This document shows, piece after piece, positions 1 to 11,278 of a DNA stretch of 64,000 bases; the stretch's first letter is position 1; each line of letters starts with the position of its first letter. The position numbers and the translations under genes were made by a program. The stretch lies in NCBI GenBank assembly GCA_946902875.1, contig OX336336.1:1768545-1832544 (forward strand), written 5' to 3'. Source of the DNA: Nematopogon swammerdamellus. Its lineage: Eukaryota > Arthropoda > Insecta > Lepidoptera > Adelidae. The notes beneath the pieces are model-generated. The model had not been told where the DNA came from. It searched no databases and saw only the letters and a program-made list of their open reading frames with translations.

Positions 1-499
1 GTACATAAAAAAATGCACCCATAAAAAAATTTGAATTTCAATTCTTATTCGAACAAATATGATTGTATCCTAGTGTGTGGAAACTATTCTCAGCCAGTAT
101 AAAATAGAGAGTTCGAGGTAATAGTCATTCAGAATGTTGATTAATTTGAGCCATAAGATAACAAACGCGAGGTCGGCTGCGATGGAGATAGCAACGATCG
201 CACGGGAACAACTAATCCAATTCTCCAATTTAACGCCGCAGCGACCGCAGATATAAATTCATAAATTAAACATCGATCTACGACAGCTTCGGAAGCGAGC
301 GGTCCTGGATTAAATCATATCCAGATATGACGCTCGCCGACGTAGCACGACGAAAGCTCCCCGGAGAGTTATGGAGAGTGGGCGGTAACACCACAGAACA
401 GCCAAAGATTTAGAACAACGAATGACGCTTTATTCTTTCGATGCGTTTATAGTCACGATTAAACAAAACCATTTACGACAGTGACTACTAACGACTATC
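1..499. other. No gene seen, left edge
   Basis: I see no coding pattern or repeat match here. The sequence is mixed in composition with a somewhat GC-rich part around 160-380. Confidence 0.4.
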
Positions 500-644
500 T
501 AACTAGAAATGTATATGTATGTATGTATGTATATATTCTTTATTGAACACCAATTTATCAAAATTAGGTACAACAGGCGAGCTTAATGCCGCGAGGCATT
601 CTATTCTAACTAACCTTTGGGATGTGGGAGAAGTACATGCAGGC

Positions 645-1807
645 CAGAGCTGCGCTTCGTACACACGAAATGAATGAAAGCGGTCGTCTCGGCCGGCGGA
701 GCACGCCGCGCCGTGCGATGGACTAGCTTGGACACCATGTGCAGAGTCGTGCGGCATGGACATTTCGTACAAGTCGGCGCCGACTTGCACGAGTGCACGA
801 AATCGGTGAATGGGTGTTGTAATGTAATGCGCTGCATTCGTTCGTCCTTGTCGCGCGCGGAGCACTCGCCGCCGCGCGCGTGCCGCGTGTCGGCTCGACT
901 GTCGGCACGGCTTTCATGTCTCTTTGTTCATACCGCCAAGCCGCGCCGCCGCCCGCTACCGAAGTGTGCGCTGCTTGCTTATATGAATATTTTGCCAGGC
1001 AATTTTTAATTTTACATTTTGAACATAAGGTTAAAATTTGAACCTTACAATCTCTACTGTGCTGTGCTGTGCATTGTGAGTGCTGCATGCTTCACTCGTC
1101 CTTGGCGCGTGTCGGCAAAGTCCGCCTTCTGCATCGCAGTAAAGTCTATAATATTTATTTACCTAGGTACTTATTCATTTAAAATGTCTGGCAAAGATTA
1201 TTTAATCTTAGACATTGAGGGATACATACATACTTTAGTTGAAGATCTTATAAAATAATAAAGTGAAATATACATAAATGTACCGTGTGGGGCCGGTACT
1301 TTAAAATAATAGCCCCACTGCATCTCTCCCCGTGTATGTCGTAAAAGGCGACTAAGGGATATGACTCCCTTCTTATATTACTAGGTGGTAGGGTGTAACC
1401 CGCCCGGGTTGGTACCACCGCACTGAATGAAAGGTCGGTCGAAACGGCTATGTAAATAGTTTGTGTTTTCCGTCCAGTTCAGTGTAGCCGGCACGACCGA
1501 AGGGAAGCACTGACGTGGCACCAATTTCAATCGGTGTTATGGGCTGACATCACGGATGTTGTAGGTGATGTAGGCAACCGTGTCAGTTTCCATAAAAAAA
1601 AAATAAAAAAAATACAATCACGCTGAATTAAAACCAAGACAGTTTGCTTATTGCAGTCAAAACGTGCAAGTTTGTGCTACTTCGTGCGCGTTGGACAATC
1701 GTGACACGAACTGCACGAGACTGTCCATTGTGCGAGCACAGCACAGCAGTACAGAGATGTGCGCTGTACGAAATCGTGACACAAACCGGCACAAAAGCGC
1801 ACCTCTG
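645..1807. mobile_element. Non-autonomous hAT-like element with 8-bp target duplication
   Basis: Ends read CAGAGCTGCGCTTCGT and, inverted, CAGAGGTGCGCTTTTGT. Flanks are ATGCAGGC (637-644) and ATGGAGGC (1808-1815), an 8-bp duplication with one mismatch. CAG-type ends and an 8-bp duplication are hAT hallmarks. The outer parts are GC-rich with subterminal palindromes (CAAGTCGGC meeting its complement near 767-784). No transposase frame is seen, and a LINE 3' end is nested inside at 1285-1605. Confidence 0.75.
1285..1605 (+). mobile_element. LINE-A 3' end (nested)
   Basis: Starts with the GGGGCCGGTACTTTAA and GCCCCACTGCATCTCTCC block, passes through ACTAGGTGGTAGGG and CCCGCCCGGGTTGGTACC, and ends with GTGTCAGTTTCCAT plus an A-rich tail. 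The same 3' half is the tail of the 5S-headed SINE elsewhere in the window. Confidence 0.7.
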
Positions 1808-1960
1808 ATGGAGGCGAACAAGAATAGTTTGTGACAATGTGTTAGATTAAAGAAATATGTATGATAAACTACGTACGAATACTACATAGATACTTTAATA
1901 AGCATAATATATATGTATATAATAAACTTACATATTATATGTACATTAATCGGTGGTACC

Positions 1961-2514
1961 GTTGTGCAACACAACGCTGCTGCTAAATGCTGCTGATTTA
2001 AAAATTTCTTACATCGCGCAAACAGACAAAACGCTAAGTTTCGTTGTAACTCCCAGTAGGCCATGCATACCTTTGATGAGCCCATCGTTCGTACAAGAAT
2101 GGGTAGTAATGTCGACCACAGCTGCAGGCCACCGCCCTACAATGCCGTGAATAGCCTTGTCAGTCCGAATGACATAATTAGAACTAGACACGCTACGCCT
2201 GAGCTCGTTACTGTTATCAGTAAGGGAATTTAACCTATCTTCTGGATCGACGCTAAACCCTCGTCGCCCTGGCTTCGACGTTTGTGACGGGGAAGTCAAT
2301 TTATATTCTGGTCTCGCTCGCGTCGCTTACTTACAAACTTGATTAATACCACCCTCCCTCGTAATAGAATTTTCGCCTGATCTCATTGACTCGTTGATCT
2401 ATATTTGAAGAATTAACGGTGGATCTGGCTAATGTTGATGGAAATGATGAATGGCAACACACTGATAGCTACTGCAACAGTGAAAAGGTCTGTGAAAAGG
2501 AGTGTATGTACTGT
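1961..2514. other. No gene seen
   Basis: Only short open frames on both strands overlap each other here; none shows a domain or splice context. I see no clear repeat boundary. Confidence 0.35.
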
Positions 2515-2726
2515 AAAAAAGGATTGTATTGAATATCCTTATAACTGAGAACCACTTTATCGAATTACATACAGTTTTCACTGTTACATTCTATTCTGTC
2601 AGCTTCTCAAGATGCTTTTAGGCTATAAATCATAACGTTACGTCATCGGCGGCCTGAGCTGTGAGCAAAAAGGTAAAACCCTAAACACGCGAACGGAAGT
2701 CGCGGGCAAAAGCTAGTTAAAAATAC
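2515..2726 (+). repeat. RTE-like 3' end (family F)
   Basis: Contains the AACTGAGAACCACTTTATCG block and ends GTCGCGGGCAAAAGCTAGTT. Family F copies share this end and the phrase ACCACT(G/T)AACCGATT in various forms. It abuts the end of the possible exon on the minus strand. Confidence 0.6.
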
Positions 2727-2728
2727 AC

Positions 2729-2981
2729 CTTTGTTTAAGCTTAATATCTTCTTATATAATTCAATATAATTCAAGTGTTGGTCAAGACGAGGGTCAAGAG
2801 CCATTTGTTCTTTGAAAAGCACTTTACTTTGAAATGAGGCTTTGATTTCTAGAATTCCACACAAGCATCTGTGCAAGTAAGCTTGGATCGTCTTCAGCAT
2901 TTTCTCTTCCACAATGCCCTCTACGGAAAGGTGTCTTCGCGATTCGTCCGTGCTTTTGCCACTACCGTTCTGTCTGTCCAT
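2729..2981 (-). CDS. Possible first coding exon of an unrecognised gene
   Basis: An ATG at 2981 opens a frame of about 84 codons that looks coding: polar start, then amphipathic helical sequence with EGIVEEKMLKTIQAYLHR and DQHLNYIELYKKI. A GT donor at 2728-2727 follows AAAG, and beyond it the frame runs into an RTE-type repeat tail, so the exon probably ends there. I do not recognise the protein. A TATA-like sequence lies about 340 bp upstream on the same strand. No second exon is found to the left, so the gene, if real, is truncated by the window or is a retrocopy. Confidence 0.3.
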
Positions 2982-3317
2982 AGATTTTTTTCTATTTCGT
3001 GATAGAATCGTTCAATTTAGCAATCTTGTAGAGACTAATGAAATCGCACAACTACCTGACCAGCAGCTCAGTGGTCCGAGGCGAGCGTGGTGAGTAGCGT
3101 GACACCGACACGCCTCGTCTGCCGTCACGGCTCACCCGAACGATTACTGCTCACCAGAGTAGCCGACCGAGCTCCTCAGTGTCGTCATCGCGGAGTATCG
3201 AGACGAGAGGTGGTTGGTTTAAGAAAACTGGGTACTTCGCCATCAACTGGGCGCATACGTCATCGAAGTGCCTCTAAAGCGTCGGCCCCCGCGCCCTCTG
3301 TCTCCGTAAAGCGGCGG

Positions 3318-3330
3318 CCTTTTTATATAT
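3318..3330 (-). promoter_or_regulatory. TATA-box-like sequence
   Basis: On the minus strand the bases read ATATATAAAAAGG, close to an ideal TATA box. It could drive transcription towards the possible coding exon ending at 2981. The link is inference from position only; A/T runs are common in this window. Confidence 0.25.
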
Positions 3331-3374
3331 CTAGAGTTTTTGAGTTGAAAATTGCGCCAACTCTTCAGTGAGGT

Positions 3375-3492
3375 TACGTTTTTTTTTTCGAAAATACTCA
3401 TCCGATTTTAAAAACGCTTTGACCAATATTTAGAACGTACCTTCAGGATGGACATAGCCTATGCGAGCGAAGCCGCGGGCAAAAGCTAGTAA
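3375..3492 (+). repeat. RTE-like 3' end (family F), short copy
   Basis: Ends GCGAGCGAAGCCGCGGGCAA followed by AAGCTAGT, as in the copies at 17.5, 24.1 and 24.4 kb. Confidence 0.6.
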
Positions 3493-3734
3493 TAATACAT
3501 AATATTATAAAATACATACACATACATATCACACACGCTGCATCCCGACAGTCGGGGTAAGCAGAGTAATCGATGTTATGCTACAAGAACTCTGGTAAAT
3601 TACAGCACAACACCGACCACCACGTTTCGCAAAGTATTCGAACAAGATTCAATCGATCAAGCAGCAAGTAAGGCAACGAAGACCCACCTGCTGTATGACT
3701 CGGTGGAATTACTGTGCCTAAGTGAGAGGTGAGA

Positions 3735-3865
3735 GGTGGCGAACCTGTCGCCCTTTAGCACGGCATCTTGTCCTTATCCCTCCTTTTACGACATACATGG
3801 GGAGAGATGCAGTGGGGCTATTCTTTTTAAGTACCGGCCCCACACGGCACATCATTAGGTATAAA
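3735..3865 (-). repeat. LINE-A 3' fragment
   Basis: Reverse-complement match to the 5' half of the LINE-A 3' end (the GCCCCACTGCATCTCTCC and GTCGTAAAAGG block); the terminal part is missing. Confidence 0.6.
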
Positions 3866-4584
3866 AAGGCCCCATTATAAAATAATGGTGTAAATTTAAA
3901 TTAGATACTTTAAACTGAAGACTTGGTATTGACGCATGATTTACCTAAGTACTAGAAATTAGAGCTAGCAACAACTTCTCGGTACTATCTCCTCCGTGGT
4001 GGCCATCTTCACTGCCGAGAGCCTCCGCTTCGCTGGAGCCTTCTTAACGTCGTCTGGTCATAGCGTGTTTAGGACACCAAATCAAATCGATATTTCATGG
4101 AATTACGTAAACATGCCAAAGACCATTTTTAATTACTTTAAAACGGAGAAAAAATTTAATTACAGCCTCCCCACACTAAACACCGTCGTTTTTAATGGTG
4201 TACTCACAGTACTTATCGAAACTACTGAACGATTTGTTTGTCGAAAGTTTCCACGTCCGATGACCACTTTAATTGCCGCTCGCTACGTCTATTGTCTGTC
4301 GTTATCGCGGACATTATCGGGGCATAATAAATAACTCGTCGACGGAACGCCCACCGCACGCCTATTCGAAAGTCCTTCTTTCAAGTTTCATATTTCATTC
4401 AGACGAGCATTCGTTTGAAATTAATACAGGCGAGGTCTATTTCAATATGATAATTAATTTAATTCAATATGCTCAATAAAGAACTTGTGTAAAGAAGACT
4501 TTGTGCGTATTGTATACTGTTTGTTAGTCTAATAGATTTGGGTATATTAAATTTAAACCGTTAGCAGCGAATATTTTAAATGAT
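3866..4584. other. No convincing gene
   Basis: A 112-codon plus-strand frame at 3996-4334 has no recognisable domain, and its start resembles SINE-like sequence around 20.6 kb. I regard it as chance or repeat-derived. Confidence 0.3.
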
Positions 4585-4795
4585 TAGGTGATAGGGTTTA
4601 ACCCGCCCGGATTGGTACCACCACACTGAATGAAAGTTCGGTTGAAACGGCTATTTAAATAGTTCCTGTTATGTCCAGTTCAGTGTAGCCGGCACGACCG
4701 AAGAGAAGCACTGACATGGCACCTAGTTCACCAAGGTATTATGGGCTGACATCACAGATGTAGTAGGTGATGTAGCCAACAGTTTCCATAAAAAA
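4585..4795 (+). repeat. Tail-A retroposon copy
   Basis: From GGTGATAGGGTTTAACCCGCC through the GGCACGACCGAAG block to CAACAGTTTCCATAAAAA. The 5' part is missing, so SINE or LINE origin cannot be told. Confidence 0.65.
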
Positions 4796-4929
4796 AATAG
4801 AGTTTGGTCCAGATAAATATATTATGCTCCATCCAACGTGCCATAAAAGTATTTGCATAGAAGAAGGCGACGAAGAACGCAGATGGAGCGGAGCGGCGCG
4901 TTCCCAATAGGCGAAAAGGCGCAATATTT

Positions 4930-5190
4930 TTCGCCGACGTGCGGCGCACTAAAGTAGTCAATATTTGACGCCGGTTCAGTCGGATGGCTAAGCTCAAGTG
5001 GCAGTAGGCTGGGCACGTCAGCCGACACGACGATGACAATTGGAGTTACCGTGTCATACATTGCCGCGGCCGCCGTGGGCAGGAAAACGGATTGTGGGAG
5101 GACCACCCGCCAGGTGGGACGACGAAAAGCAGAGGACTAGAGGAAAATTTGATCCGGCAGTGGACCTGGACGTTCACGCTGACTGCGATA
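4930..5190 (+). mobile_element. RTE-type LINE reverse transcriptase C-terminus, degraded
   Basis: Frames encode pieces of the RTE ORF2 end: a GHVSRHDDD-like segment, then PPARWDDE, and near the end a QWT-like stretch. Frames shift and stops interrupt it. Related pieces lie at 21494-21740, 28285-28345, 32365-32612 and 53235-53382. Confidence 0.55.
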
Positions 5191-6059
5191 TTTTTCAAGG
5201 TTGCTAGCAAACACGAGATGGAGACGGGATGAGATACAGATAAGATAGTTTATTTAGTAGATAAATGATTGAAGACATCGCGCGCTGCAAACTGGCAGTC
5301 ATCAAACGTAAATAATCTGACCCCGGCGAGGTTGCTTCCGAATTTCTGCCAGTCAGCGTCATTGTTCTCGGCGGCCTCGCAGTCACTGTCAAGGTCGGCG
5401 TGCTCGGTGCGCGAGACCAAATCTAATAAAACCTCGCGGCCTTCCCTCCACACCGCACCGCACACGACCAGACACGTACATACTTATTGAAATTCAAGTT
5501 ATGTCGCGAATAAGTTATGTCGCCGATTATTTGATAGTGATCCGGGCTGCGAATAAAAAGTGAGGACTAGGTGTCCCTTGTGTACTGCCCCTGTACGTTG
5601 ATAGAATGCATACGTATGCAAGATACAGGGACAACCGTTCTTTTCCAACCAGCCCCTTCAAGATAAAATCTACAGCGCAGCGGTGCTCTCCTCTATTCAA
5701 ATGTTGCATTAGCTAAATAAGGAGGAGACAGATTTAGATGTTTTTGATAATAGCCTAGCTAGGTACATTATAAAGGCCGGTTATAAGCTTATCAACCAGC
5801 GCAATCAATAGCGCAATGGACATAGTCGTTGTCATCTATTGTATATTTATTTATTTTTGCTTTATTTTAAATCTAAGAAACATTAAAGGCTTAAAACCCA
5901 GCAGTAGGTACAATAAATCGATTTCTCCCGACTGGGGTTTCTCGTGCACTGCACTGTGAATTTGGAGGACGTAAGTGCAGAATCGATAAATATTTAAATT
6001 ACTCTTTAGTACCGCACCGTCAATCATAATAATTATGAAATCAACGTTACGTTATGAGC
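5191..6059. other. No gene seen
   Basis: Two short overlapping frames around 5250-5490 lie on opposite strands; neither shows a domain. No repeat boundary is clear. Confidence 0.35.
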
Positions 6060-6800
6060 TCAAAGTTTCAAGTCCTTCTATGGGACTCCTTAGAAGGACT
6101 TGAGAGGGCATGTTCGCTCCGGCTCCGGGAGCAAACATGTCACGGCAGACAGGAGACCGCCTGCTTCTCAAATTATTGTAGTGGTGGCTGATACTGGTTC
6201 CTGTAGGTCCGAAGAAACAAGGAACGCAGCGAATCCAGAGAAGTACCTAGCCACCACTACAACTTGAGAAGCAGAAGAATTTGGGCTCCTCCTGCTTCTA
6301 AAATTGTAGTGGTGGCTGATACTTGTTCCTGTAGGTCCGAAGAAACAAGGAACGCGACGAATCCAGAGAAGTACCTAGCCACCACTACAACTTGAGAAGC
6401 AGAAGAATTTGGGCTCCTCCTGCTTCTAAAATTGTAGTGGTGGCTGATACTTGTTCCTGTAGGTCCGAAGAAACAAGGAACGCAGCGAATCCAGAGAAAG
6501 TACCTAGCCACCACTACAACTTGAGAAGCAGAAGAATTTGGGCTCCTCCTGCTTCTAAAATTTTAGTGGTGGCTGATACTTGTTCCTGTAGGTCCGAAGA
6601 AACAAGGAACGCGACGAATCCAGAGAAGTACCTAGCCACCACTACAACTTGAGAAGCAGAAGAATTTGGGCTCCTCCTGCTTCTAAAATTGTAGTGGTGG
6701 CTGATACTTGTTCCTGTAGGTCTGAAGAAACAAGGAACGCAGCAATATTCCAGACTAGTACCTAGCCACCACTACAATTTGAGAAGCAGAAGAATTTGGG
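6060..6800. repeat. Tandem array of about five 128-bp double-hairpin units
   Basis: Units begin at 6178, 6306, 6434, 6563 and 6691 (128, 128, 129 and 128 bp apart). Each contains GTAGTGGTGGCT and its complement AGCCACCACTAC about 60 bp apart, then a second inverted pair (GAAGCAG and CTGCTTC). The array is led by two more hairpins at about 6078-6115 and 6109-6142. Open frames across it are a by-product of the repeat and its symmetry. Confidence 0.85.
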
Positions 6801-7644
6801 CTCACGTCAGTGACGTAATAAGATGGCGGCCCGCGCTCTTCCTCCCCAAGGTCGAAATGGATTGGATTGGATTTTTCATCAGAGCCTAGACCTAAAACAC
6901 ATAAATATGTGAAAATAATTTCAACACCACCTTTTGCAAGACATAAATCTCTACTGTTTGGGCTAGTCAAGAACATTAAGAACAACAATGTATGTGTGAT
7001 TGATTGTCTGAGCTAGATCATGAACATACTAAATATTGCGCCTGTTAAAAATAAACGAAAATGGACGATAAAAGTCGCCGATTTTACTATTTCCTGACGA
7101 AAATGAATTTAAGATCAATATTAGTTTTATTGCCTAAGCTAGATAATGTACAAAGTATGCTATTACGGGAACTATCCTTTAAAAAAATATTTTCATAGTA
7201 ACAGTATGCAGTAATAACTGCAATTTAATTGATATCCCTGGACAGTTGAGATACCGACGCGACACGTAATACGCCCGTAACCACATGACTGCGTAAACCT
7301 GAGCGCGATTATTACCACACAATCTGCTGCTAGCACATGGACAAAAAACATTATGTTCACACGTCAGACGATCTGGGTGTCCGGCGGCGGTCGGTCGTTA
7401 TCACCCGGTGAAAGTAATCGCGAGGCAGCCGAGTGAAAATGATCTATACTATAGATAGATCATTGGCCGCGCGCTGATCCGATCGACCGCACCAACATGA
7501 CGACGACGACGACGCGGTCACTTGCGAAACGTTGCAGGCAACGTTGCAGCATTGGCGCTAATGTTGCGGTTCTGATCGAGCTGCTGTTGTGATTGCGCGA
7601 AAGCAAATAATGCACGTTGTTTTGAGGGAACTGCTGACGGCGAA
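6801..7644. other. No gene seen
   Basis: Contains a GC-rich patch at 7370-7510 with a GACGAC run and a short palindrome near 7440-7463 (ATGATCTAT and its complement). No coding pattern. Confidence 0.35.
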
Positions 7645-8000
7645 AACCTGTTTTTAGGGTTCATACGGAAGCCTATTACCAAGTCTATGTCGTCTGTCTG
7701 TCTAACCATCCGTCCAAGGGCTGTATCTTTTGAACCGTAATAGGTAGCCGGTTGATATGTTCACAGAATATATTATGTTATTATGGTGGATAAGCCAACA
7801 AATAATAAAAGGTGGTCCCCATACAAGAAATGTGCTAAGAATCGATTAGTACATACATTATGACGCTACTAATAGATGGCGCCACAGGTACTTTGCGTTA
7901 CAGATACAAGGATATACGGATATGGTTTTTTGACAGGTATAGGTATAGATAGCGGATCTAAGGAACCCTCCGTGCGTGGCTAAAACTCGCACTTGGCTTC
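7645..8000 (-). repeat. Family G retroposon (CCAAGTGCGAGT head)
   Basis: On the minus strand it starts GCCAAGTGCGAGTTTTAGCC and GGAGGGTTCCTTAG and ends with CTATTACGGTTC, a GACAGACAG run and GGCTTCCGTA. A plus copy is at 15603-15880 and a truncated one at 49497-49550. I know this head as common in Lepidoptera. Confidence 0.65.
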
Positions 8001-8225
8001 TTGTAGGTGGACTAAAGTTGCTGGGGAAAAGCTATTAAGCCCCGATTTGAAGATCCTTGGATTGTAGGAGTAGGGAAAGATATTCTTGCGGTGCGACACA
8101 GGAAAGATTTATAATCGTACGTTCGGAAAACTCTTCTGTCGACTGCAAAGGGGCAAAGGCTGCTCCGCTAGAGTATGGCAGGTTTGGCGAATGGGAACAG
8201 GAGGAGAAGGGATGAGGGAAGCTAC
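8001..8225 (-). pseudogene. Diverged LINE-C ORF2 C-terminal fragment
   Basis: Reverse-strand sequence matches the 28.6-29.0 kb copy (GGTGGACTAA, TTCGGAAAACTCTTCTGTCG, GGCGAATGGGAACAGGAGGA) and encodes remnants of the FxKSFxxRxxxxWNxLP region of a jockey-like reverse transcriptase tail. Confidence 0.5.
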
Positions 8226-9685
8226 TCTCACACACACACATGCGCATGCGCACTGACTCATGGCGAAGCTGCTTGTTTTTTTTTGCTATCATTTATAATA
8301 ATAATGTTTTCAAAATGTGTATGGCCCTGTAGTTTTAGTACTTATTGTATTTCTATAGTGTGATAAATTATTCATTTAATAAATGACATTAATTAATAAC
8401 TTTTCCTATACACTTTCTTATTTTTATGCGTTGTTATGTTGATTATATAAATTTTAGGAATTCTTGTTTCGACTAAATGTTAGTCTTTGAATGTGTGATC
8501 CTTTTTTGGATTTTTTTTTGTATCAAGCAGTTGAATTTCCATGTGAAATCAATAAAATAAATAAATAACTACTGGTAATGTGCAAAAGTTAGGACCTAAG
8601 ACATTTGCTGCGATATCTCTTCTCTACATATCTACATCTCTTATCGTCTCTATGTCTCTATCTTATCTACTCTACATCCTAACAAATAAAGTTTAAAATC
8701 TGTAACGACCTATGCGTGCGACCTAGTCGATTCTATATTCGCTTATAAGTCGAGAGCTACTAAACCGATTCAGTGAGGTGACGTGTTCTGGCCTGGCGCA
8801 ACTAAGCATGCTATGGGATAGTTTCGCGAGAAGCGCGTAGGATATTATGACGCGGGAACATCGGCCAGTATTATAGAATTCAACGTCTGCCGTGCCAATG
8901 TAGATACGGTTGTCACCAATGCATGCATGCATTTTGCTATAGATTATATATATGATATAGAATATATAGATGCGGATGGCTATAGATTATATAACATCAC
9001 GATATATTTAAAGCGATAACTGCAATGTAGATAAACAGCTTGTAGACACACTAGTGACAGTAGAAACCACAGAAGACAACAAACAAACAATAGCAATGAT
9101 GAATAAAAACAAGAAAAATAATTTCAATAACAAAAATAACGCAGATGATAATAAAACTGCTATCAAACACGACACCGATGATGATCGACAGGTAACAACA
9201 CTTACTTACAGCCAGTAGATATCGGAGGCCAGCGACGCAAATCCAAACGAAACACTGCAGCTCTCCGTCGACAGCCGCGACAATAATGCGGAGGTGAGTA
9301 CGTACGGCACGAGGTAAGTGAAGTCCGGATAAATAAAATAATGTAATGCTGATAATAGTGAAGTCGATAAGAGATATCGTGGCAGTAGTGGATGGCGTTG
9401 ATGACGCACGGGCAGGCAAAGCCGCGCGGCATGTGGGCGCCAGCCAGCGCTACAGTGCCAGCGCGCCACACACCACCACCCGCCTTCTACTTGCTTGGCG
9501 TCATACGGTTTTGCCAATATATGACGCGATCCGGCTATGTTAAACACCGGCAGAGTATGTTGCCAACAATCTCGTTGAACATTGCTAAAATTAAAATTGT
9601 ATAATCCACTTTAAAAATCGTGATTCACTAGCCGCTTCAAACGGAGCAATTCGAGAGTCAATGAGAATTAACGAAATCTTGCTGT
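8226..9685. other. No gene seen
   Basis: AT-rich with a pyrimidine-rich tract at 8615-8690. Several overlapping frames at 9050-9600 lie on both strands without a domain. Confidence 0.35.
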
Positions 9686-9689
9686 CATT

Positions 9690-9830
9690 ATGAATTAGAA
9701 TAGAATAGAAAACACTAACAAAGATACAGAAGACAGATGATAACATACAGAAGAGCAACAGAAATTTACAATAATTCACACAGAAACAATATAACAATAA
9801 CGTGCAAAGGCGGACTTATCACTTTAAGTG
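9690..9830 (-). repeat. Family H retroposon 3' end
   Basis: Minus-strand reading gives AAGTCCGCCTTTGCAC and ends in a TATTCTATTCT repeat. Plus-strand copies at 40385-40510 and 62780-62885 end AATAAAGAATTTTCTAT followed by tetra- or pentanucleotide repeats. Confidence 0.6.
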
Positions 9831-10089
9831 ATTTCTTGTGATGAAATGTGTACATATTTGCATAAAATGCGATTAATTGTAATGTAAATCAATGTAATAT
9901 AAATATATTTCAGTGTACACCAAATGTCACGTTATATGTTTATTCAAAAGGCGAGCTTACTGGCATAGGGCATTTTATTCTAGTCAATGTTTGTAATGGA
10001 GCTGTGCATGCAGACGAACACGAGACACGTGTGAAAAGCAAAGCTTGTAACAATAAATTCTTTTCTTCAAGCTTCATAGTATTTTAAAT

Positions 10090-10375
10090 CATCCTTACCT
10101 ATAATAAAATCCAACGTCTGCTTTCTGTCTGTCTGTCTGTCCGCTTATAACTCACCTATAATAAAATCCAACGTCTGTTTTCTGTCTGTCTGTCTGTCTG
10201 TCCGCTTATAACTCGAGAACCACTGAACCGATTTTAATAAAACAAAATTCTACGAATAGCTTGATTCTTCCCATCAACTATAGGCTACTAACTATCACGC
10301 TAAATAGCTTATGAGGTTAGCAGTGAAGTGAAATATGAGAGCGGGCGGAGCCGCGGGCACAGCTTGTGTAAAATA
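10090..10375 (+). repeat. RTE-like 3' end (family F) with a tandem duplication
   Basis: The block CCTATAATAAAATCCAACGT plus a TCTGTCTG run occurs twice in a row (about 10098-10155 and 10156-10215), then GAGAACCACTGAACCGATTT and the terminal GCGGAGCCGCGGGCACAGCT. Confidence 0.6.
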
Positions 10376-10920
10376 TTTACCAAAAGTTGTGCTGTAAATG
10401 CTTTTCATACTCAAAATCCAATATGCGCCAAAAGGTGTTTATACCAAAAAATCTACAGCAGACCGGTGGTTGTACGTCCGAGCAATGACTGTGCACCAAA
10501 CCGCGACCGCATCGCACTGGTTCTATTACTTTGTGAATATTGCTTTATACTATAACAAGAGTACCAACATATCACAATTGAACGAAGCGGTTATTACAGT
10601 CACGGCGCACAGCAACGACGATGACGAAGTAGCAGTGACAGAACACAAGGCCGCAGAATCCGCGCCGCCACGCGAGACTTCTCTCTGAGATAATAATGAT
10701 GAGCTCATTCAACCCATTGCCGATAATTATGTCTGCAACAGAAGTGATCAAATTCTCTCTTCGGAGAAATCGCTCGATGGTGATCGAGGCGACGCCGACG
10801 TGGAAGGTGGAAACTTCGCGAAACAGGATCCGAGCCCAATCAGATAAGAAATAATAATCTATGAAATATAAATAGAAGGCGATACATAAGGACTTTGCGG
10901 ATAATCTACATCAGCAGCTG
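10376..10920. other. No convincing gene
   Basis: A 96-codon plus-strand frame (10398-10688) overlaps another in a different frame. No domain or splice context is visible. Confidence 0.3.
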
Positions 10921-10924
10921 TGTA

Positions 10925-11055
10925 ATGCCTTCCGTTACCGTGTACCATTAGGCAGTTCCGTTGATGGTATTGTGGCAAATAGCTTTTGCCCTCGTTCCAT
11001 CCAAATATTTGCCACAGACAGTACCATCAATGGAACTGTCTATTAGTACCACGAT
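10925..11055. mobile_element. Short hairpin MITE-like repeat
   Basis: TTCCGTTGATGGTATTGTGG and, 60 bp later, CCACAGACAGTACCATCAA with TGGAACTG form imperfect arms around a loop with GCAAATAGC and TATTTGCC. Surrounding TACC(A/G)T repeats suggest more than one round of duplication. Confidence 0.5.
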
Positions 11056-11134
11056 AATGGCCCTTCCATTACCGTGGTAGTGCGGTAATGATGGTAATGT
11101 GTAATGGTGGTAATGTGTAATACTTGATCTTCTT

Positions 11135-11186
11135 TTGAACTTTTGGGCACAGCCACCCGTGCCGGTTGTTCATAAAAAAAAAAAAG
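11135..11186 (+). repeat. LINE-C tail fragment
   Basis: GGGCACAGCCACCCGTGCCG followed by GTTGTTCATAAAAA matches the terminal bases of LINE-C copies. Confidence 0.5.
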
Positions 11187-11278
11187 AAATTGGCTTACCG
11201 AAAACCCAATAAATTGTTAATAAACAATTTGATAGGAAACTAAAATAGTAGGTACCTATACGAGTACCTCGCTTATAT

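Larger units (their letters stand above)
500..1960 (+). repeat. Interspersed repeat D, interrupted by a hAT-like element
   Basis: The left part (about 500-636) runs from a GTATGTAT tract through GCGAGCTTAATG and GGGATGTGGGAGAAG; the right part (1816-1955) continues GCGAACAAGAATAGTTTGTG. The same sequence without the central insert occurs at 16395-16604, and a shorter inverted copy at 24955-25075. The family has no visible coding capacity and may be a LINE 3' end or a SINE. Confidence 0.65.

Noticed and set aside
6178..6800. CRISPR-like regular repeats
   Set aside because: Units are contiguous 128-bp tandem copies without variable spacers, in a eukaryotic context.
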